A DNA stretch of 64,000 nucleotides from Cylicocyclus nassatus (GCA_958299035.1 CATQJL010000305.1:65367618-65431617); one strand, 5' to 3'. Numbered from the stretch's first letter, positions 46,501-57,702 are shown. Notes: generated by a model from the letters alone, not told the origin. Translations and numbers: made by a program.

Positions 46501-47462
46501 AGTTTTCAAAAGCTGTGGAAATGCAAGTCATGCTAGTATTGCCTATATACTAGCCTAAGAACTATTCTAAATAAGGTTTGCTATAGCAAATCTGAACTAG
46601 GAAGTCAAGTGTGTAAACTACAAATCTATATGTACTACGTTCAAGGAATTGCTTGTGAGTATAACTCTGGCATTATAAGGTGGAGCAGTAGATGATCTCT
46701 TGTGAATGTGATACTTGTCATGAGTCTCATCTAAAAGGCAATATCATATTTTTCAAACATAGCAATTTTGAGGAAGAGCTATTCTTGAGGATAGTCCAAA
46801 TTTTCAGCTATTGCAAACCTACTTACATTGAGTAATAAGGCATTTAATAGCAATTCAAACTGTGAAATACATGAAATTTTGGACCATAGATCAGCTTTCA
46901 AGAAACTCTCAAGAAATTTCAGCACCCTGGATTGTCGATTTTTACAATACACGTTCACACTTCTCGCTGAATCTTATTTTTTTCTTAAAACTGCGCTAGT
47001 TCAAGAAATTGTGGGTGCTCAAAAACCGCAACTATTTTTTTAATGGGTGTAGCTATGTAGCTAGCTAGCCTCCCTGTTGCAATACGACCATATCGATGTA
47101 AATTTTCAAAACTGTATTTAATACGCTGTCTCGAGCCTAACTGCTTTGATACACTATCCCGTACTTTCTTTTGCTTTGTGCATCAAAGTACGAGCGCTTT
47201 CTTTGTTGTTTTTTGAATGCCTAGGACGACTGGCGCCATAATAACAATGTTTCATAGTAATATGGATTCTAGATAAAGATAAGGATAAGGATATCTCTCA
47301 AAGTTTTGGTGGGAGTTTGAAACTTTATAAATTTTATCTACAGTAGCCAGGAGATTGGAACAAATCACGAATGTACAAATATGGACTCACCTTTGAGTTC
47401 AACGCTTTTTCGCGATCGTTGAGTGGACGACATCGCGAGATGACACGAACGCTTTCGGCCAT
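34583..47462 (-). CDS. osm-3: OSM-3/KIF17 homodimeric kinesin-2, 20 exons, 705 aa
   Basis: Plus-end-directed motor for anterograde intraflagellar transport; in C. elegans OSM-3 builds the distal segments of sensory cilia. Exons 1-10: 47391-47462, 42503-42646, 42234-42309, 42047-42162, 41936-41998, 41754-41882, 41301-41424, 40595-40734, 40419-40507, 40240-40367. Exons 11-20: 39914-40007, 39754-39832, 38832-38927, 38657-38732, 38346-38449, 38144-38290, 37968-38088, 37849-37922, 34776-34881, 34583-34722. Total 2118 nt, phases consistent. N-terminus [21 protein letters not shown]-loop GQTGSGKT (86-93), switch I NKDSSRSH (199-206), switch II DLAGSE (231-236), then [18 protein letters not shown] Glu/Lys/Gln-rich stalk follows, including [20 protein letters not shown]. 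The tail has [24 protein letters not shown] and [13 protein letters not shown], ending in SLPLKK. Length is close to the family norm. Intron 16 has a GC donor. Introns 1 (4.7 kb) and 18 (3 kb) are repeat-rich. Confidence 0.96.
35215..36000. mobile_element. TIR element in osm-3 intron 18
   Basis: Left and right arms share, in inverse orientation, ggtacttttc(c/g)(a/t)ttatccgg, acccattttttcaaa, ccacgtgtca and gttttactgtttta-like blocks (about 35250-35465 and 35760-35965). Ends are diverged and superfamily is unknown. Confidence 0.6.
36121..36157 (+). repeat. (TATC)n microsatellite
   Basis: tatctctatctgtatctatc followed by further TATC units. Located between the two foldbacks of osm-3 intron 18. 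Confidence 0.95.
36996..37117 (+). ncRNA. SL-RNA-like unit, left arm (probably not functional)
   Basis: A 22-nt stretch (36996-37017) matches nematode SL1 at 16 positions, including ttacccgaatttggg, and is followed by GTA as in an SL donor. About 68 nt later come AAAATTTTG (37085-37093), resembling the Sm site, and a perfect 7-bp hairpin tcgcggaaagtccgcga (37101-37117). Order and spacing match SL RNA genes (leader, donor, Sm site, 3' stem). The leader has six mismatches to SL1, so this is inferred to be a relic or a chance resemblance. Confidence 0.3.
37411..37531 (-). ncRNA. SL-RNA-like unit, right arm, leader 19/22 to SL1
   Basis: On the minus strand, 37531-37510 begins ggtttaattaccc and continues gagcttggg, differing from canonical SL1 (ggtttaattacccaagtttg then ag) at three positions, and is followed by GTACC (donor GT). 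The same 3' hairpin lies at 37427-37411, 121 nt from the leader start, as in the left arm. The Sm-like position has decayed here (agtattgc). The leader is better preserved in this arm and the Sm site in the other, so a common ancestor could have had both. Confidence 0.35.
38504..38615. repeat. GC-rich hairpin in osm-3 intron 14
   Basis: tgggcgggcgcgaacgcgac (about 38527) and the inverse-like gccgcgttcgcgccca (about 38600-38615) flank an interior of about 60 bp. A small TIR element or structured intron; no function is inferred. Confidence 0.5.
39331..39545. mobile_element. 215-bp MITE in osm-3 intron 12
   Basis: The most complete short copy of the ggcatacttcacgcgattt family. Its TIRs of about 45 bp (catacttcacgcgatttcag at 39335 and the inverse at 39500-39545) enclose the same core as the 2902 copy (cactagcaaactgcacatgc). 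Target duplication not resolved. Confidence 0.8.
40898..41040 (+). pseudogene. 3' end of a non-LTR retrotransposon ORF
   Basis: Inside osm-3 intron 7, in opposite orientation, the sequence reads [20 protein letters not shown] followed by ENLASDGK, a stop, then [10 protein letters not shown]. The pattern RPKxRWxDxIxxDLxxLGI...A.DRxxWRxL is the typical C-terminus of nematode RTE/CR1-type reverse transcriptase polyproteins. A TAA sits where a basic residue is expected, so this is a dead 5'-truncated copy. Confidence 0.65.
42647..47390. other. osm-3 intron 1, 4.74 kb, no nested gene recognised
   Basis: Several open frames under 90 codons occur on both strands, none with a family motif or coherent splice structure. 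A low-complexity ttgattgttaat stretch lies at 45738-45840. A large first intron after a 72-nt first exon often carries regulatory elements; none is claimed. Confidence 0.6.
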
Positions 47463-49534
47463 CGCTCCTACACAACGCGGTTCGTCGACACGACGCGAAA
47501 CACCTGAAGTCTTCGCAGCCCCTCAGGCGTCGGCACGCCCTAGCAACGAAGTCGACGACTACGTTTTCTCACACCAAACTCGAAAGCATGCTCGTTGTTC
47601 GTGTGAGTACGCATGATTTCTGCACCCCCAACGCTTGCGCAAAGAGTAAAAAGACAGAAAATTTCTTTGGTACTCCAGAAATCAGTCGCTTGCATGAGCC
47701 ATCGCCATTTTTTACTTTTTACACGTTTTTTCATTCTTCATGGGTTGTTGCCAAATATGATGAATCCATCTAAGGGTGATCATGGATATGCATACGTAAT
47801 TCCAGTTGACGCAAGGAGGACCATTATTTCTTTTCCCCAATCGTAACGAGATCCAGGACAACGCAACAGCATACGTGGACGTCCGCTCTTTGACTTTTGA
47901 AAAGCCTTCCGTTGCACCAATCTTTGTTTTTTTCCAAGGGTCGTCCTTCACTATCCTTGGTCGATGGACCAGGATTGGAAGTTAACTGACCGTTTGCCGT
48001 GAGGTTGAAAGCAAAGGTGTGAGTACTACACATGATGAAAAAGCGTCCAAGGCACATTTACCATATACGGAGACCCACCGTTGGGTTGTAACCGTCGTTC
48101 CTTTCGGAGAGGACATCCTCATAAAATACATTGGCTCTTGGGGTAGTATGCGTTTTGATACTCTAGTTTAACAAATTTATAGTGGTTCATGAAATTTTGC
48201 CGCCTAAATGGATTTAGGTGGCAAAATTTACAAAAATTAGGTATTTAATTATTTATTATTCATTAGAATTGATTATCTATTTATCTAGTTTTATCAATCA
48301 ACGAGCTGGCACTCCGGGCAACCCCCTACTGAAGCCTTTATAGTGCTTGACCTCTCATGTAGTAAAACTTAGCCTTCTTTTGATTCCGACTCATCTTTTC
48401 GCTTCCTACCTCCTTAACATATCTTGATCACCAGCAGATCAAAATGACTTTCACCGCTCTTCATGACTATAGAAAATGTGCACAAACACACAAATTTCCT
48501 CTTTTATATATATAGAGAGATTATTGAATTCTTGAATCATTAACATATGATAATAATTTTTAACATTATTGATGTCGGAGGCACATAAAAGAGTGCTCCA
48601 TATATGTGGCAAGTTTCACAAACATTACTTATTTTAATCAATCCATTATTTATTGATTATGAATTTATTTAAGAATTGAATTCCAAACTTTAATCCTCAC
48701 AAGGAAGCTCTCCCTAGCTCAATAAAAATAATTGCAGTTTGGACCACTAGCGCCCATTGGTGAGTTGTACAAAACAACAAAAAAGCTTTGGTCCAAATTT
48801 CAGAAAATCAAAAGCTGTTTCGTGTGAACGCGCTAATGAATCCGCATATAGCTAGCCCATGACAAGCAAATACTCAACAAACGTCGAGATTCTGTCAATA
48901 CACAACTCTCAACTCTATCTGTTGTTTGCTACATTTAGTGCTCAGTAATACTTTCCTGCAGTTTAAAGGTCCTAGAAGTTACTTTGAAGACGATAACTTG
49001 TGGAGGCAATGAGGCAACGCTATCATTTTCCTTTTTTCACATTTCTGTGTCCGGCAGCGTGTTCCAAAAATCAAACTGTAACTGTTTTCTAATTTACTTT
49101 TCCTGCAGTATAGAGAAGACAAGGCAAAATGTCTATTCTCGGTGATCGACATATAATAATTTTTTTCTCCTCTCTCCTCGATGGCCTACTTTCTTCTACT
49201 ACTAACCATTATAGTAGTGATCGTTAACCAATTCATTACCCTTTGATTTTTCACTGTAAAGCCAGATCCGATTATCTTAGCGTCAGTAACATTATGATCG
49301 AATAGGGGTTGTCGAGTTTGTTATGCATGACTAAAAAAACGGATGCGCAAAGTAACAACCTTGTAAAGATAGTGACTGATGGTGGACTTGGACTTAAAAC
49401 TCTAAGTCGTTCTGTTTAACTATGTGAATTCATGATTTATTCTTTCAAACATGAAGCGATTGACAATTTCTTACTTGCATATCACAGCTAGTCCTCACTC
49501 TGTATTAGTTTCATAAATTCAAAGAATTTTCATT
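47463..49534. other. osm-3 upstream region and AT-rich intergenic DNA
   Basis: 47463-47800 is relatively GC-rich and probably holds the osm-3 promoter. Overlapping minus-strand frames at 47540-48060 have no recognisable motif. 48192-48229 is an 18-bp hairpin (aaattttgccgcctaaat and its near inverse). 48230-49500 is AT-rich with nothing recognised. Confidence 0.5.
47529..47548 (-). promoter_or_regulatory. Possible X-box half site upstream of osm-3
   Basis: About 80 bp upstream of the ATG the plus strand reads cacgccctagcaac. The right half (agcaac) fits the RFX/DAF-19 X-box half site RRNRAC, but the left half matches poorly. Ciliary genes in nematodes often have an X-box 60-200 bp upstream, so position fits but sequence support is weak. 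Confidence 0.2.
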
Positions 49535-50352
49535 CTCGTACTCATTTTAAAGGATGGTTGATTTGCGGCAAGATGCGTATATCACTGAGAAGATTTGATT
49601 ATGCTCTCCAGAACAAACTAGTTACTTTCGGTGAAAAACTCATATGCTTTGGTTTGTCACTCTCCAAAGAAGGATTTCTCAAAAGGCAAAAAGAAGCATG
49701 TCTGGCACTTGCTCAATTTATCTTATGAAATAAAGCATTTTGCGCAAGTTTTTTGCCGGTTCTGGACGATGGCTTTTCCTCGTCAACGAGACAAAAAAAT
49801 TGGAATGCTTTGAAAAACAAAGAGCTTTCAGGGTATCCCCTGAACAAGACTTTTTGCAGGTTGTGCGGGAGATTCTGCCCCGAGAATTGCTAGGCCAGAA
49901 AAAGACGTTCGCCCATAACGTACGCAACCATATGGCCAGTCTAAGCAAATTCCTACCGTAGAAGAGGCCTAATAAACAAGTTTAATGGGCTTTTTTGCGC
50001 GACAAAACTTGGCCCCTACGGCAACCGTCGTCATAGCTGTCCTGCAAGACTTGACCGGGAGGTATAGTATCCAATGTACTCCTGAGATCTTGCATCATAT
50101 CATCATCTGTTCCAGTCTATCATAATTCATGCAAACGGCGTCTGTTTTGATTTCGAAGACGATGTCAGGCGCTGATTAGGGAGTCCGGGACCAGACAAGC
50201 TGAGTTTTGGAAAAACGGGAATTAAAATCTGATGGCACGATGGCAGAAGGTTGCGCTGAACAACGGAGCAAACATTTTTTGACTGAATTTTGCTAAAATT
50301 TTGTCATTTCGTTGACCTGTCAAAACTCTACGAACTTAGAAACAACCTAATA
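49535..50352 (+). pseudogene. Dead mariner transposon (copy A)
   Basis: 49740-49960 reads FFAGSGRWLFLVNETKKLEC then EILPRELLGQKKTF, corresponding to the mariner DDE block (FLDRIVTGDEKW-like, then LLPRGQTINSDVYCQQ-like). 50040-50290 reads QDLTGRYSIQCTPE, DLASYHHLF, SVLISKTMSG and MAEGCAEQRSKHFL, the C-terminal PYSPDLAPSDYHLF...RWQKCVDNNGxYF region in broken frames. It ends in a mariner-type terminus, aacaacctaata (50341-50352). The first catalytic Asp is replaced (GDE to GSGR) and frames are broken, so it is inactive. Confidence 0.75.
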
Positions 50353-51911
50353 TATGTGAGCAATCCCAAAAATCTTGATCCCTGAACATCACAAAAGATT
50401 TAATCTTGATTTGAGTTCTGGAAATTGGATTGTTTCTAAAGGCTGACATTATTTCGTAACGGCAGTGCACTTTCTTTCGGAATTCAGTTTTCATAATATA
50501 CTTGTCACGTGAATTGACTATATGACACTCATAAAGTAATTCTTCATTGCACTTCGTAGTGTAATACTCACAGATTTGATTTAATGAGTACCTGCACTGT
50601 GTTGCATTTTTCAGACAAGCATTCAAAACGCGATGATTTGTTTTTCTGGCTTTCGTCATATAGTGTCTCAATCGATTTATCTTGCTTTTTTCTTACAAGT
50701 AATTGCTGCCTTTCTCATGGACAAGGACGTTGACGTCAACAGTTTTTACTTACATATTTACGCTGGTATCTATCTGAGCGGAACAGTGGACGTAAGGTAA
50801 GAAGGAAACACCAGCACTTGCTAATTATAGCTGTCAACAATGTTTGAAAACAAATGGAATGCTCAAAGAAATGGACTATTATACAGATTGCGTTTCAGCT
50901 ATCCGATTTCACCAAAGGATGTCCCGGTAACAATGCATAAGAACTTGATACAATTCATTTGGTCATTTAACAACACATAAACACCTTTCCCAGAATATAC
51001 TCAGGGAAGATAACGATGTGAATAGGATTGGTTCCTGAACCTTGCACAAAATTTCGCCAAAATTTGATCTCCGGCAATCACAACAAGTGTTTGATTCGAA
51101 ATATTCTGAAAAGAAGAGATCACTTTATAGGAGTGCTGGAAAGAGTACATGAAACCGTATCCAAATCAAGGGCCATGGGATTTTGGTGCGTTGCTGGCGG
51201 GACCTCCAAATGCGTATTTCGCTTTTATCTTCTAAGACAATTTTTAAAATTCATCTTTTGCAGCAAATGGGCATTTACTTGGCAGGGGCCCAGCTATACT
51301 GCTATAAATTTTTACCAGTCTCAATCTGGGTAGACAGTGTCCACTTTCGGTGTCACAATCTACTGCTTGATGTGTACTGATTATATATCTTTACGATCAG
51401 TCAGGTTTTTCGAAGTTTGGTTTTGATTTCATCGCGAAGAGAATCTGCATCATAAATATTACACATTCAATAGAGATTTATATTATACTGAAATTTTTTG
51501 AAACAAATTTTTGGTCACAGTACAAGGCTTAGAGCTCAATCAGTATCGGGCGTATGTAAATATGGTTTTGGCAAACTGTTGAATCCTGTTTAAAGTTTTA
51601 TCCATCGATAGAATCAACACAAAAGATTATAGAAGTTCCAGCTTCTATTCGTCTTGAACACTAGGCCTACTCCATAAAAACAATTATCAAATTATACATA
51701 ACCGCAGAATGGTATGCATGGCAATAAGACCTAATAAAAACGTTAACGAGGATATTACACAAAATCTGAATTGGGTACTACTCCTTCAGGATGAAGGAAA
51801 GTATAAGAGCAAATATCACAATCGAGGTCATTAGCGATTAACAATTGAGTTCGATATGTAAGCTAATTGTACCATTACAAGATTATGATGAGATCTTAAG
51901 ATCTTATGGAT
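50353..51911. other. Intergenic, nothing recognised
   Basis: Frames of 101-111 codons on either strand have no family motif or splice support. Confidence 0.5.
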
Positions 51912-52430
51912 TTATCCAAAGAAGCCTAATCCAGGTCCTCCAAAGCCACCGAAGCCGGATCGGCCGAAGCCACCAAAGCCACGATTGAAACCACCACCGT
52001 ATCCGCCTCGGCCAAATCCACCAAAGCCACGATTGAAACCACCACCGTATCCACCTCGACCGAATCCTCCAAATCCGCGATTGAAACCACCACCATATCC
52101 TCGATTGAATCCTCCGCCGAATCCACGGTTGAATCCACCGTAACCTCTGTTGAATCCACCAAATCCACGGTTGAATCCACCGTATCCGCCACGTCCAAAT
52201 CCACCGTAGCCACCTCGGCCAAATCCGCCGTAACCTTGGTTGAATCCTCCACCATATCCACGGCCAAATCCACCGTATCCTCGGTTGAAACCGCCACCGA
52301 AGCCTGGATTAAATCCTCCTCCAAATCCGCGATTAAAGCCACCGCCGAATAGATTGGAGCCAAACCCTCCAAACTGTGCAAAAGTATCAGTAACTAGTAA
52401 GAATAGAATAAGTGCGACCAATCGGCTCAT
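51912..52430 (-). CDS. Secreted Gly/Phe/Arg/Tyr-rich repeat protein, 172 aa
   Basis: The first 19 residues (MSRLVALILFLLVTDTFAQ) form a signal peptide with likely cleavage after TFA. The mature protein is made of GGFNRGFGG, GGFNRGYGG and GGFGRGGYGG units to the end (GGPGLGFFG). Such proteins are known in nematodes as glycine-rich secreted, cuticle-associated or caenacin/NLP-like antimicrobial peptides; which applies is not decidable. The ATG at 52430 is chosen, not the longer open frame, because it starts the signal peptide and lies one base after a ttcacttccag acceptor, which fits a trans-spliced leader. No cysteines. Single exon. Confidence 0.85.
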   Translation of the reverse strand: MSRLVALILFLLVTDTFAQFGGFGSNLFGGGFNRGFGGGFNPGFGGGFNRGYGGFGRGYGGGFNQGYGGFGRGGYGGFGRGGYGGFNRGFGGFNRGYGGFNRGFGGGFNRGYGGGFNRGFGGFGRGGYGGGFNRGFGGFGRGGYGGGFNRGFGGFGRSGFGGFGGPGLGFFG

Positions 52431-54084
52431 TCTGGAAGTGAAAGATTCTTGGACTGGCAACGGTGACAATATGAGGAAGAACGAATTGTGACGCAAATTT
52501 ATAAGAGAACTCGCATTCCAATAAACAGGTTGTTGTGTCAGCAAATTATGGCTCAAACCGTGCCTAGTGAGCAAAGTTCTAGGTCTTCACGAAAATTGGA
52601 CAAAGTTTTCATAACAAGGATGTTCTGACAGATTTTTTGTTAGGTTGTAACATAAGTTATGATTTCTTTGTCTACCTCCAAAAAATCTAAAAATTTCGGC
52701 AGAGTCTCATATCTGGCATACACGAACAAGGGACAGAGGGCGATTAACTTGCATAATCTTAACATTTAAATATGGGTTACAGTACAGAAGTCAACTTGGC
52801 AGCGCTACCTTTATTTCTTCATTTTCTTTCAGTAATTCCCTCAATCTCTATTTTTTTGCTTTCAGATTTTTATGAATTTCTGGACGCGTCAGTGATGATA
52901 TGGAAGCAGTATGGGTGTTTATGCACTTCAATAAAGCAAGCTGGAAACTTATCAAGAAAATTTCGAAAAAATGCAAACATTCAAAAATTGATTTTTTTTT
53001 GTGTGCGACATCTACATATCAAAAAGCTACAATCTTCTATGTAATTAAAAGCGACAAAATTTTTTATGAAAAAGTTAAATTTTTTTCTTCTAGCAAGACG
53101 AAACTTATGTTACACCATTCTAATCTTCAGAACCATTACGAAGTATTCCAGTCTAAATCTCTGATATCTATGCACCCTCCGTTTTCCGTTTTTGGACGGT
53201 GAACTTGACGGGCGAATGTAAGCACATTCTTTGTACGCGCGGGAATGATGGTCGGGAACGGCAACAATAACTGTTACTTTTAATTTATAGAAAATCTTTG
53301 ACTTTACCGACTTACTATATTACCAAAATGTAGGAGAGTGGAGACTGAGAAAAATTCTTGAAAGAAGAACCTCGGGAAATGAGATAATGATGACAAACTA
53401 GAAACTGTCAGAATTGTTGTTGACAGACCTCAGATTGTTACATCTGAACAATTGTGGAATGTGCATCGATCAACACTTAAGACAAGTTAGTGCCCCACAT
53501 AGGGCACACGACCGTTTCATAAATAAAACTTGTGTAGCAGCGAATACTTTTCAAGGCCAACACAAACGTTGATAGAGATGATACAAGGACCTAATTTTGT
53601 TACCGTTAGAAGGAGCATGCAAACATGCACGAAGCCATGGTTTTCGTGATTGCTTTGCAACGGTTGCTATTTAGTGTTTCAACATTAATTCAGATAGAGC
53701 ACGAAAGTTTTTGCATGTGTGACTTCTAATATATGAGAGAAGCAGTACTAGGAAGCTTTTTTTATACAAAATTAGGAAACCAAATCATGCAGTTCAGATG
53801 AAGTGGGTGGTGGGTGATTTTGTGTTCGCGGGCAACACCCAAAACAGCACTCAAGAGGTATTAGAAGGAATTGTTTTGAATGAGGCAATTTCGCCTCACT
53901 TTTGATCGTTTTTGCCAGTTCTAGAATATCGCAACCAAAAAGTGAAGTTTCTATGCAGGATTGCCCTTTTCGGGTAGCGGGATGATCGTCCAAGAGTACC
54001 TTTGAAACCTTACTGACTATTTGTATGAATCTAGGGGGGGGGGGGGTAAACATTCGCTTTATAGAGATAGATCAAGATCCTTAT
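52431..54084. other. Intergenic, poly-G tract near 54034
   Basis: The first 150 bp is the probable promoter of the glycine-rich gene, with a minus-strand tataaatttgcgtc block (around 52495). No other gene recognised. 54034-54046 is a G homopolymer. Confidence 0.5.
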
Positions 54085-54672
54085 GGGATCCGTCATACTT
54101 CGCCCAAAAGCGCCGAAAAGCGCCAGAAAGCGCCGAAAAGCACCAGAAAGCCCTGAAAGTGCCAGAACGCCTTCATTAGCGTGCGCACTCTCAACGCTGA
54201 AGCCTAAGTTTAAAGACTAGTTCAGCAGTAAACGACCAGTAGTTCGAGAAAACAAACTCTCAGTTTCTCAGAACTCAAATATGAAGAGTTTTGTGATGAT
54301 GTCATAAGCATAAGTCCACATTTTTGCAACAGAATGTCCAAAACTGTTTCGTCAAGTCAGAATAGCAAGCATTATGCACAACAACATACCTTTTACGCAC
54401 ATAATATTATTTCAGCGTTCACCGGGATAACCTGGTATCCCAAATTAGTTGAAAAAGAATTGCATATGTTCGTAAATAGCTTGAATCACATCGGGAATGC
54501 AATAGTTATGAACTTGAGCTGGTATTGACCTTGATTGACAATATCATGTAAATGTGATAATGTATTCGTTTTGATATTGAGTAATGTTCAAGTTGCCACA
54601 GTGTAAGGTTCTGGCACTTTTCGACGCTGTTGAGCGCTTCTGTGCGCTTTTGGGCGAGGTATGACAGGTCCC
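54085..54672. mobile_element. TIR element, 588 bp, AGCGCC-rich ends
   Basis: gggatccgtcatacttcgcc...caaaagcgcc at the left and the inverse ggcgaggtatgacaggtccc at the right form the termini. Inside the left end is a short tandem of aagcgccgaa and agcgccagaa units (54110-54165), partly mirrored at 54612-54655. No coding capacity. Confidence 0.75.
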
Positions 54673-54997
54673 TAAGTGAACCTATCTGCGATTTGATGAT
54701 CTCACTTTATCGAGCATAGCGATCTCAACACCACATTTGCTAAAGGCAATTTCCCGCAAAGACTGCCGACGTATTGGCTTCTCTCTGCTTGAGCGCTCTT
54801 TCGTTTCTCTTACCATCTGCTTCTCTCCCATGCACAAACTGTCTTTGTTAAACGCAACGTGCCCAGTCTTTCCGGGTCATAAATCGTGTACATTTCTCAA
54901 CATGTAGATGTGTGAGAGCGTAGAGGTAGAATTCCAAACACTAACACATCATTAAATGTTGTTAAATGTATCGATAATATCGATTTCTCGTGAACTA

Positions 54998-55886
54998 AGG
55001 GCCGCATGCATTGACATCCCCGCCGGGGAGGGGATCGCAGCTTAGGCTCCCGCCAGAGTGCCGAAGTTATGCCAGCGCTACGCCAGCATTTCGATCGATA
55101 CACGTGTATTTTGTTGGGGCGGGGCTAGCTGACGTCCCCAACGAAATACACGTGTATCGATCGAAGTGCTGGCGTAGCGCTGGCATAACTTCGGCACTCT
55201 GGCTTGAGCTTTATAGAGAAAGCTTCATTATGAAGCTCCAAACTTCTGGATTCCAAGCTGTCTACCCATCCGTAAGTATTCCTACCATCCTTCACTATGA
55301 ACATATTGAGCAGGAGCGAGAAGCTGTACAAGCCGCATTTTCCAGCATTTTGTACGATCCCCCGATGATCCCTGGCGTCCTACCGTCTTTTCTTCAAAAT
55401 TAGCGAAAACATTCCAAAGTTGTACTGTCCATCTAGCCCAACAGCGGTAAGCATGTTGCTGATAAGAACAAATGATGCATTGGAGTCATGAAGTTTAAGA
55501 TGAACCACAATTCGAATGTTGAGGTTTATCGAGAAATTCGATTTCTCGAAAACTCATCAATTCTTATCAGCAACATGTTCAGCATTGTTGTGTTAGACGT
55601 CCAATACAACTTTGGAAGGTGTTGACTTTGAAGAAAGAAAAGTGACTTTGAAAAAAAGACGATTGGCCGCCAGGGATCATCAGGGGATCATACAAAATGC
55701 TAGAAAATGCGGCTTGTACAGCTTCTCGCTCCTGTTCAAAATGTTCATAGTAAAGAAAGGTAGGAATACTTACGGAGAGGTATACAACGTGAAACCCAGA
55801 TATCTGGGGCCTCTGGATATGAAGCTTTCTTGTTAAGCTGCTATCCTCTCCCCAGCGGGGATGTTAATTTAATGCATGCGGCCCGA
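54998..55886. mobile_element. ~890-bp foldback with a nested palindrome
   Basis: The outer ends match in inverse (gggccgcatgcattgacatc near 55000 and gatgttaatttaatgcatgc-ggccc near 55880). The arms continue through agcttcattatgaagct-like, cctaccatcc, gaacatattgagcaggagcg and gatgatccctggcg blocks and their inverses (55670-55840). The centre is near 55520, also flanked by an inverted gctgataagaa. Left of centre, 55052-55203 is an additional perfect palindrome absent from the other arm. Confidence 0.85.
55052..55203. repeat. Nested ~68-bp-arm palindrome
   Basis: gccagagtgccgaagttatg... on to cacgtgtatt (55052-55119) is followed by a loop of about 15 nt and its inverse ending at 55203. One arm of the host foldback has this and the other does not, so it is a secondary insertion or arm duplication. 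Confidence 0.85.
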
Positions 55887-57679
55887 GGTGGAGGCTTAGA
55901 GAGCTGATAGAGGGTTAGTGAGCATGCTAATAACGATAGTAATATCATACTTGATAAGCTCGTATTTACTGTTTCTATCAAATTTTGCAGGTTTTGACCG
56001 AGAAGAGAATAGCATGGCTCTGCAAGAGAGTGGCAAATGGACATCTGCGAAAGGAATTCGCCTTTGCCACTTGCCTTTCTTTTGAATTCCTGCTTGATCG
56101 TGCCAACCGGTGAATTGTTTAATCAGAGCGCGCTTTCTTCCTCAAGAGGATCGGCGAAATTCGTTGCTATTTCAGATACTAAAAAGGAAGAGAGGAGGAG
56201 CTTTGAATACATAGTAAACTTCAGTTTCAGCAAATTTATGTAGGAAATCCAAAAAACTTAAGTAATTGGAAGTTTTCTTTACCTCAGGTGGGCAATAGGT
56301 GGGCAACTGCCCAATTGATTTGCATGAGTTTCTCATCATTTTCATACTTTGTTCCTTAGTCCACTGCTCGAATACACGCAAATTCGTGCCATATCGTCAT
56401 CTGTGCATTACAACGAGTCATTTTCCCATTTTCTGTTAGTGTTGTGAAAGTTCCAAAAAAAGCTCGCCGCGACCTCTCTTCACGTAATTTTTCCATAATA
56501 CTTTGCACTAAGCCTCCCTAGCACTTGTCCGTTTATACTCCAAATTCGTAGTCATATCGATGTTGGCTGTAAACGAGGCAGTTGATTACCACTCAACGGA
56601 AAATTTGAGATTTTCGAACGTGACAGGGTTGACCTTTTTTCGCGTGTCAGTCGTGTAGAACTTGTCGAGAAAGTGTATGTACACGTTAGCGTATATTTAC
56701 GACATCCCCTTTGATTTTTTTCCTGAAACATTTTCCAGCCTGACATTTGCCATCCTCATGCGGGGCCCTGGCGGATAGTCGGTACATGGGAGGTGGAAGT
56801 GAGCTTACTAGAACATAATGGGGGCAGGGATCTGACAAAGCAACTGGGAAGACAAAGAATTATCGCGTGGAAGTGAAGAATGGTAGTCTTTATCATATCC
56901 CATTTCTTACCCTAAAGATAGCTGCACAAACGCAGCAGCTTATCGTGGTGGCGCATCTTTTCACAGCCCCTGTGGGAAAGGAGGGGAGGAGGGGAAGAAG
57001 TCACGTCACTCTTTCCTAATATTGTTTTTCTATAACCTTGGTCTTCCGACGCATGACAGCGGCGGATGATCGGCTTTAACATGCTCTCTAATTCCTATGT
57101 CTTTTTAATCATAGCAATTGAGTAGAAGTCTGCCACTTTTACCCACTACCACCTGCGTATTGGAGCCCGGCACAGACCAGATATGAAAGTAGGCTAAACT
57201 TCGTTTTTTTGGTGGGAAAGCAAAAGAGATATCGTTTTTGTGGTCAAATGCTGCGACTTTTTTAGTCGACGTTTCCTTGTATGTTTTTACGTTTAGGAAT
57301 GGGAGTCGAAGAGGACTTTGCAAAATTTCGCGAAAGTCAAGGGGACTTCGTTTTCAAGAAGCCTAGAAACGAACTCATGCTGGACCCTGCTGCGTGTCCT
57401 AGTATTTTGCATTTGCAGTGCCTACAGCAATTGGGCGGAAATATTGCTACGCTTGTTCTGCCTTCAACATCTTAGCGTGAAAAATTAGCGCTAAGCACAT
57501 ATTTTAAGTTTCGCGCTCCATGGCAGATTTTCTGTAATAGCAATGCAAGAACACTTCATACAATTCTCAGAACTTCTAGAGTATGGAAGCAGTTCTTGAT
57601 CCAGTGATTGACATCATTCTCGTTTCTAAACAGATCCGGACAGGACTGTACAAAGATCAGAGCGCTGTTTACATTAAAT
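55887..57679. other. Intergenic, nothing recognised
   Basis: No family motif, RNA gene or large repeat was seen. Confidence 0.5.
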
Positions 57680-57683
57680 CTCT

Positions 57684-57702
57684 ATATATATATATATATA
57701 TA
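57684..57702 (+). repeat. (TA)n microsatellite
   Basis: A run of ta dinucleotides immediately upstream of the 9-bp minisatellite. Confidence 0.9.

Noticed and set aside
47540..48060. Overlapping minus-strand frames upstream of osm-3 as a second gene
   Set aside because: Several phases are open at once and none shows a family motif; more likely GC-richer promoter sequence.
51926..52381. Acidic 151-codon minus-strand frame overlapping the Gly/Phe/Tyr gene
   Set aside because: Alternative phase of the same repeat; no signal peptide or sensible composition.
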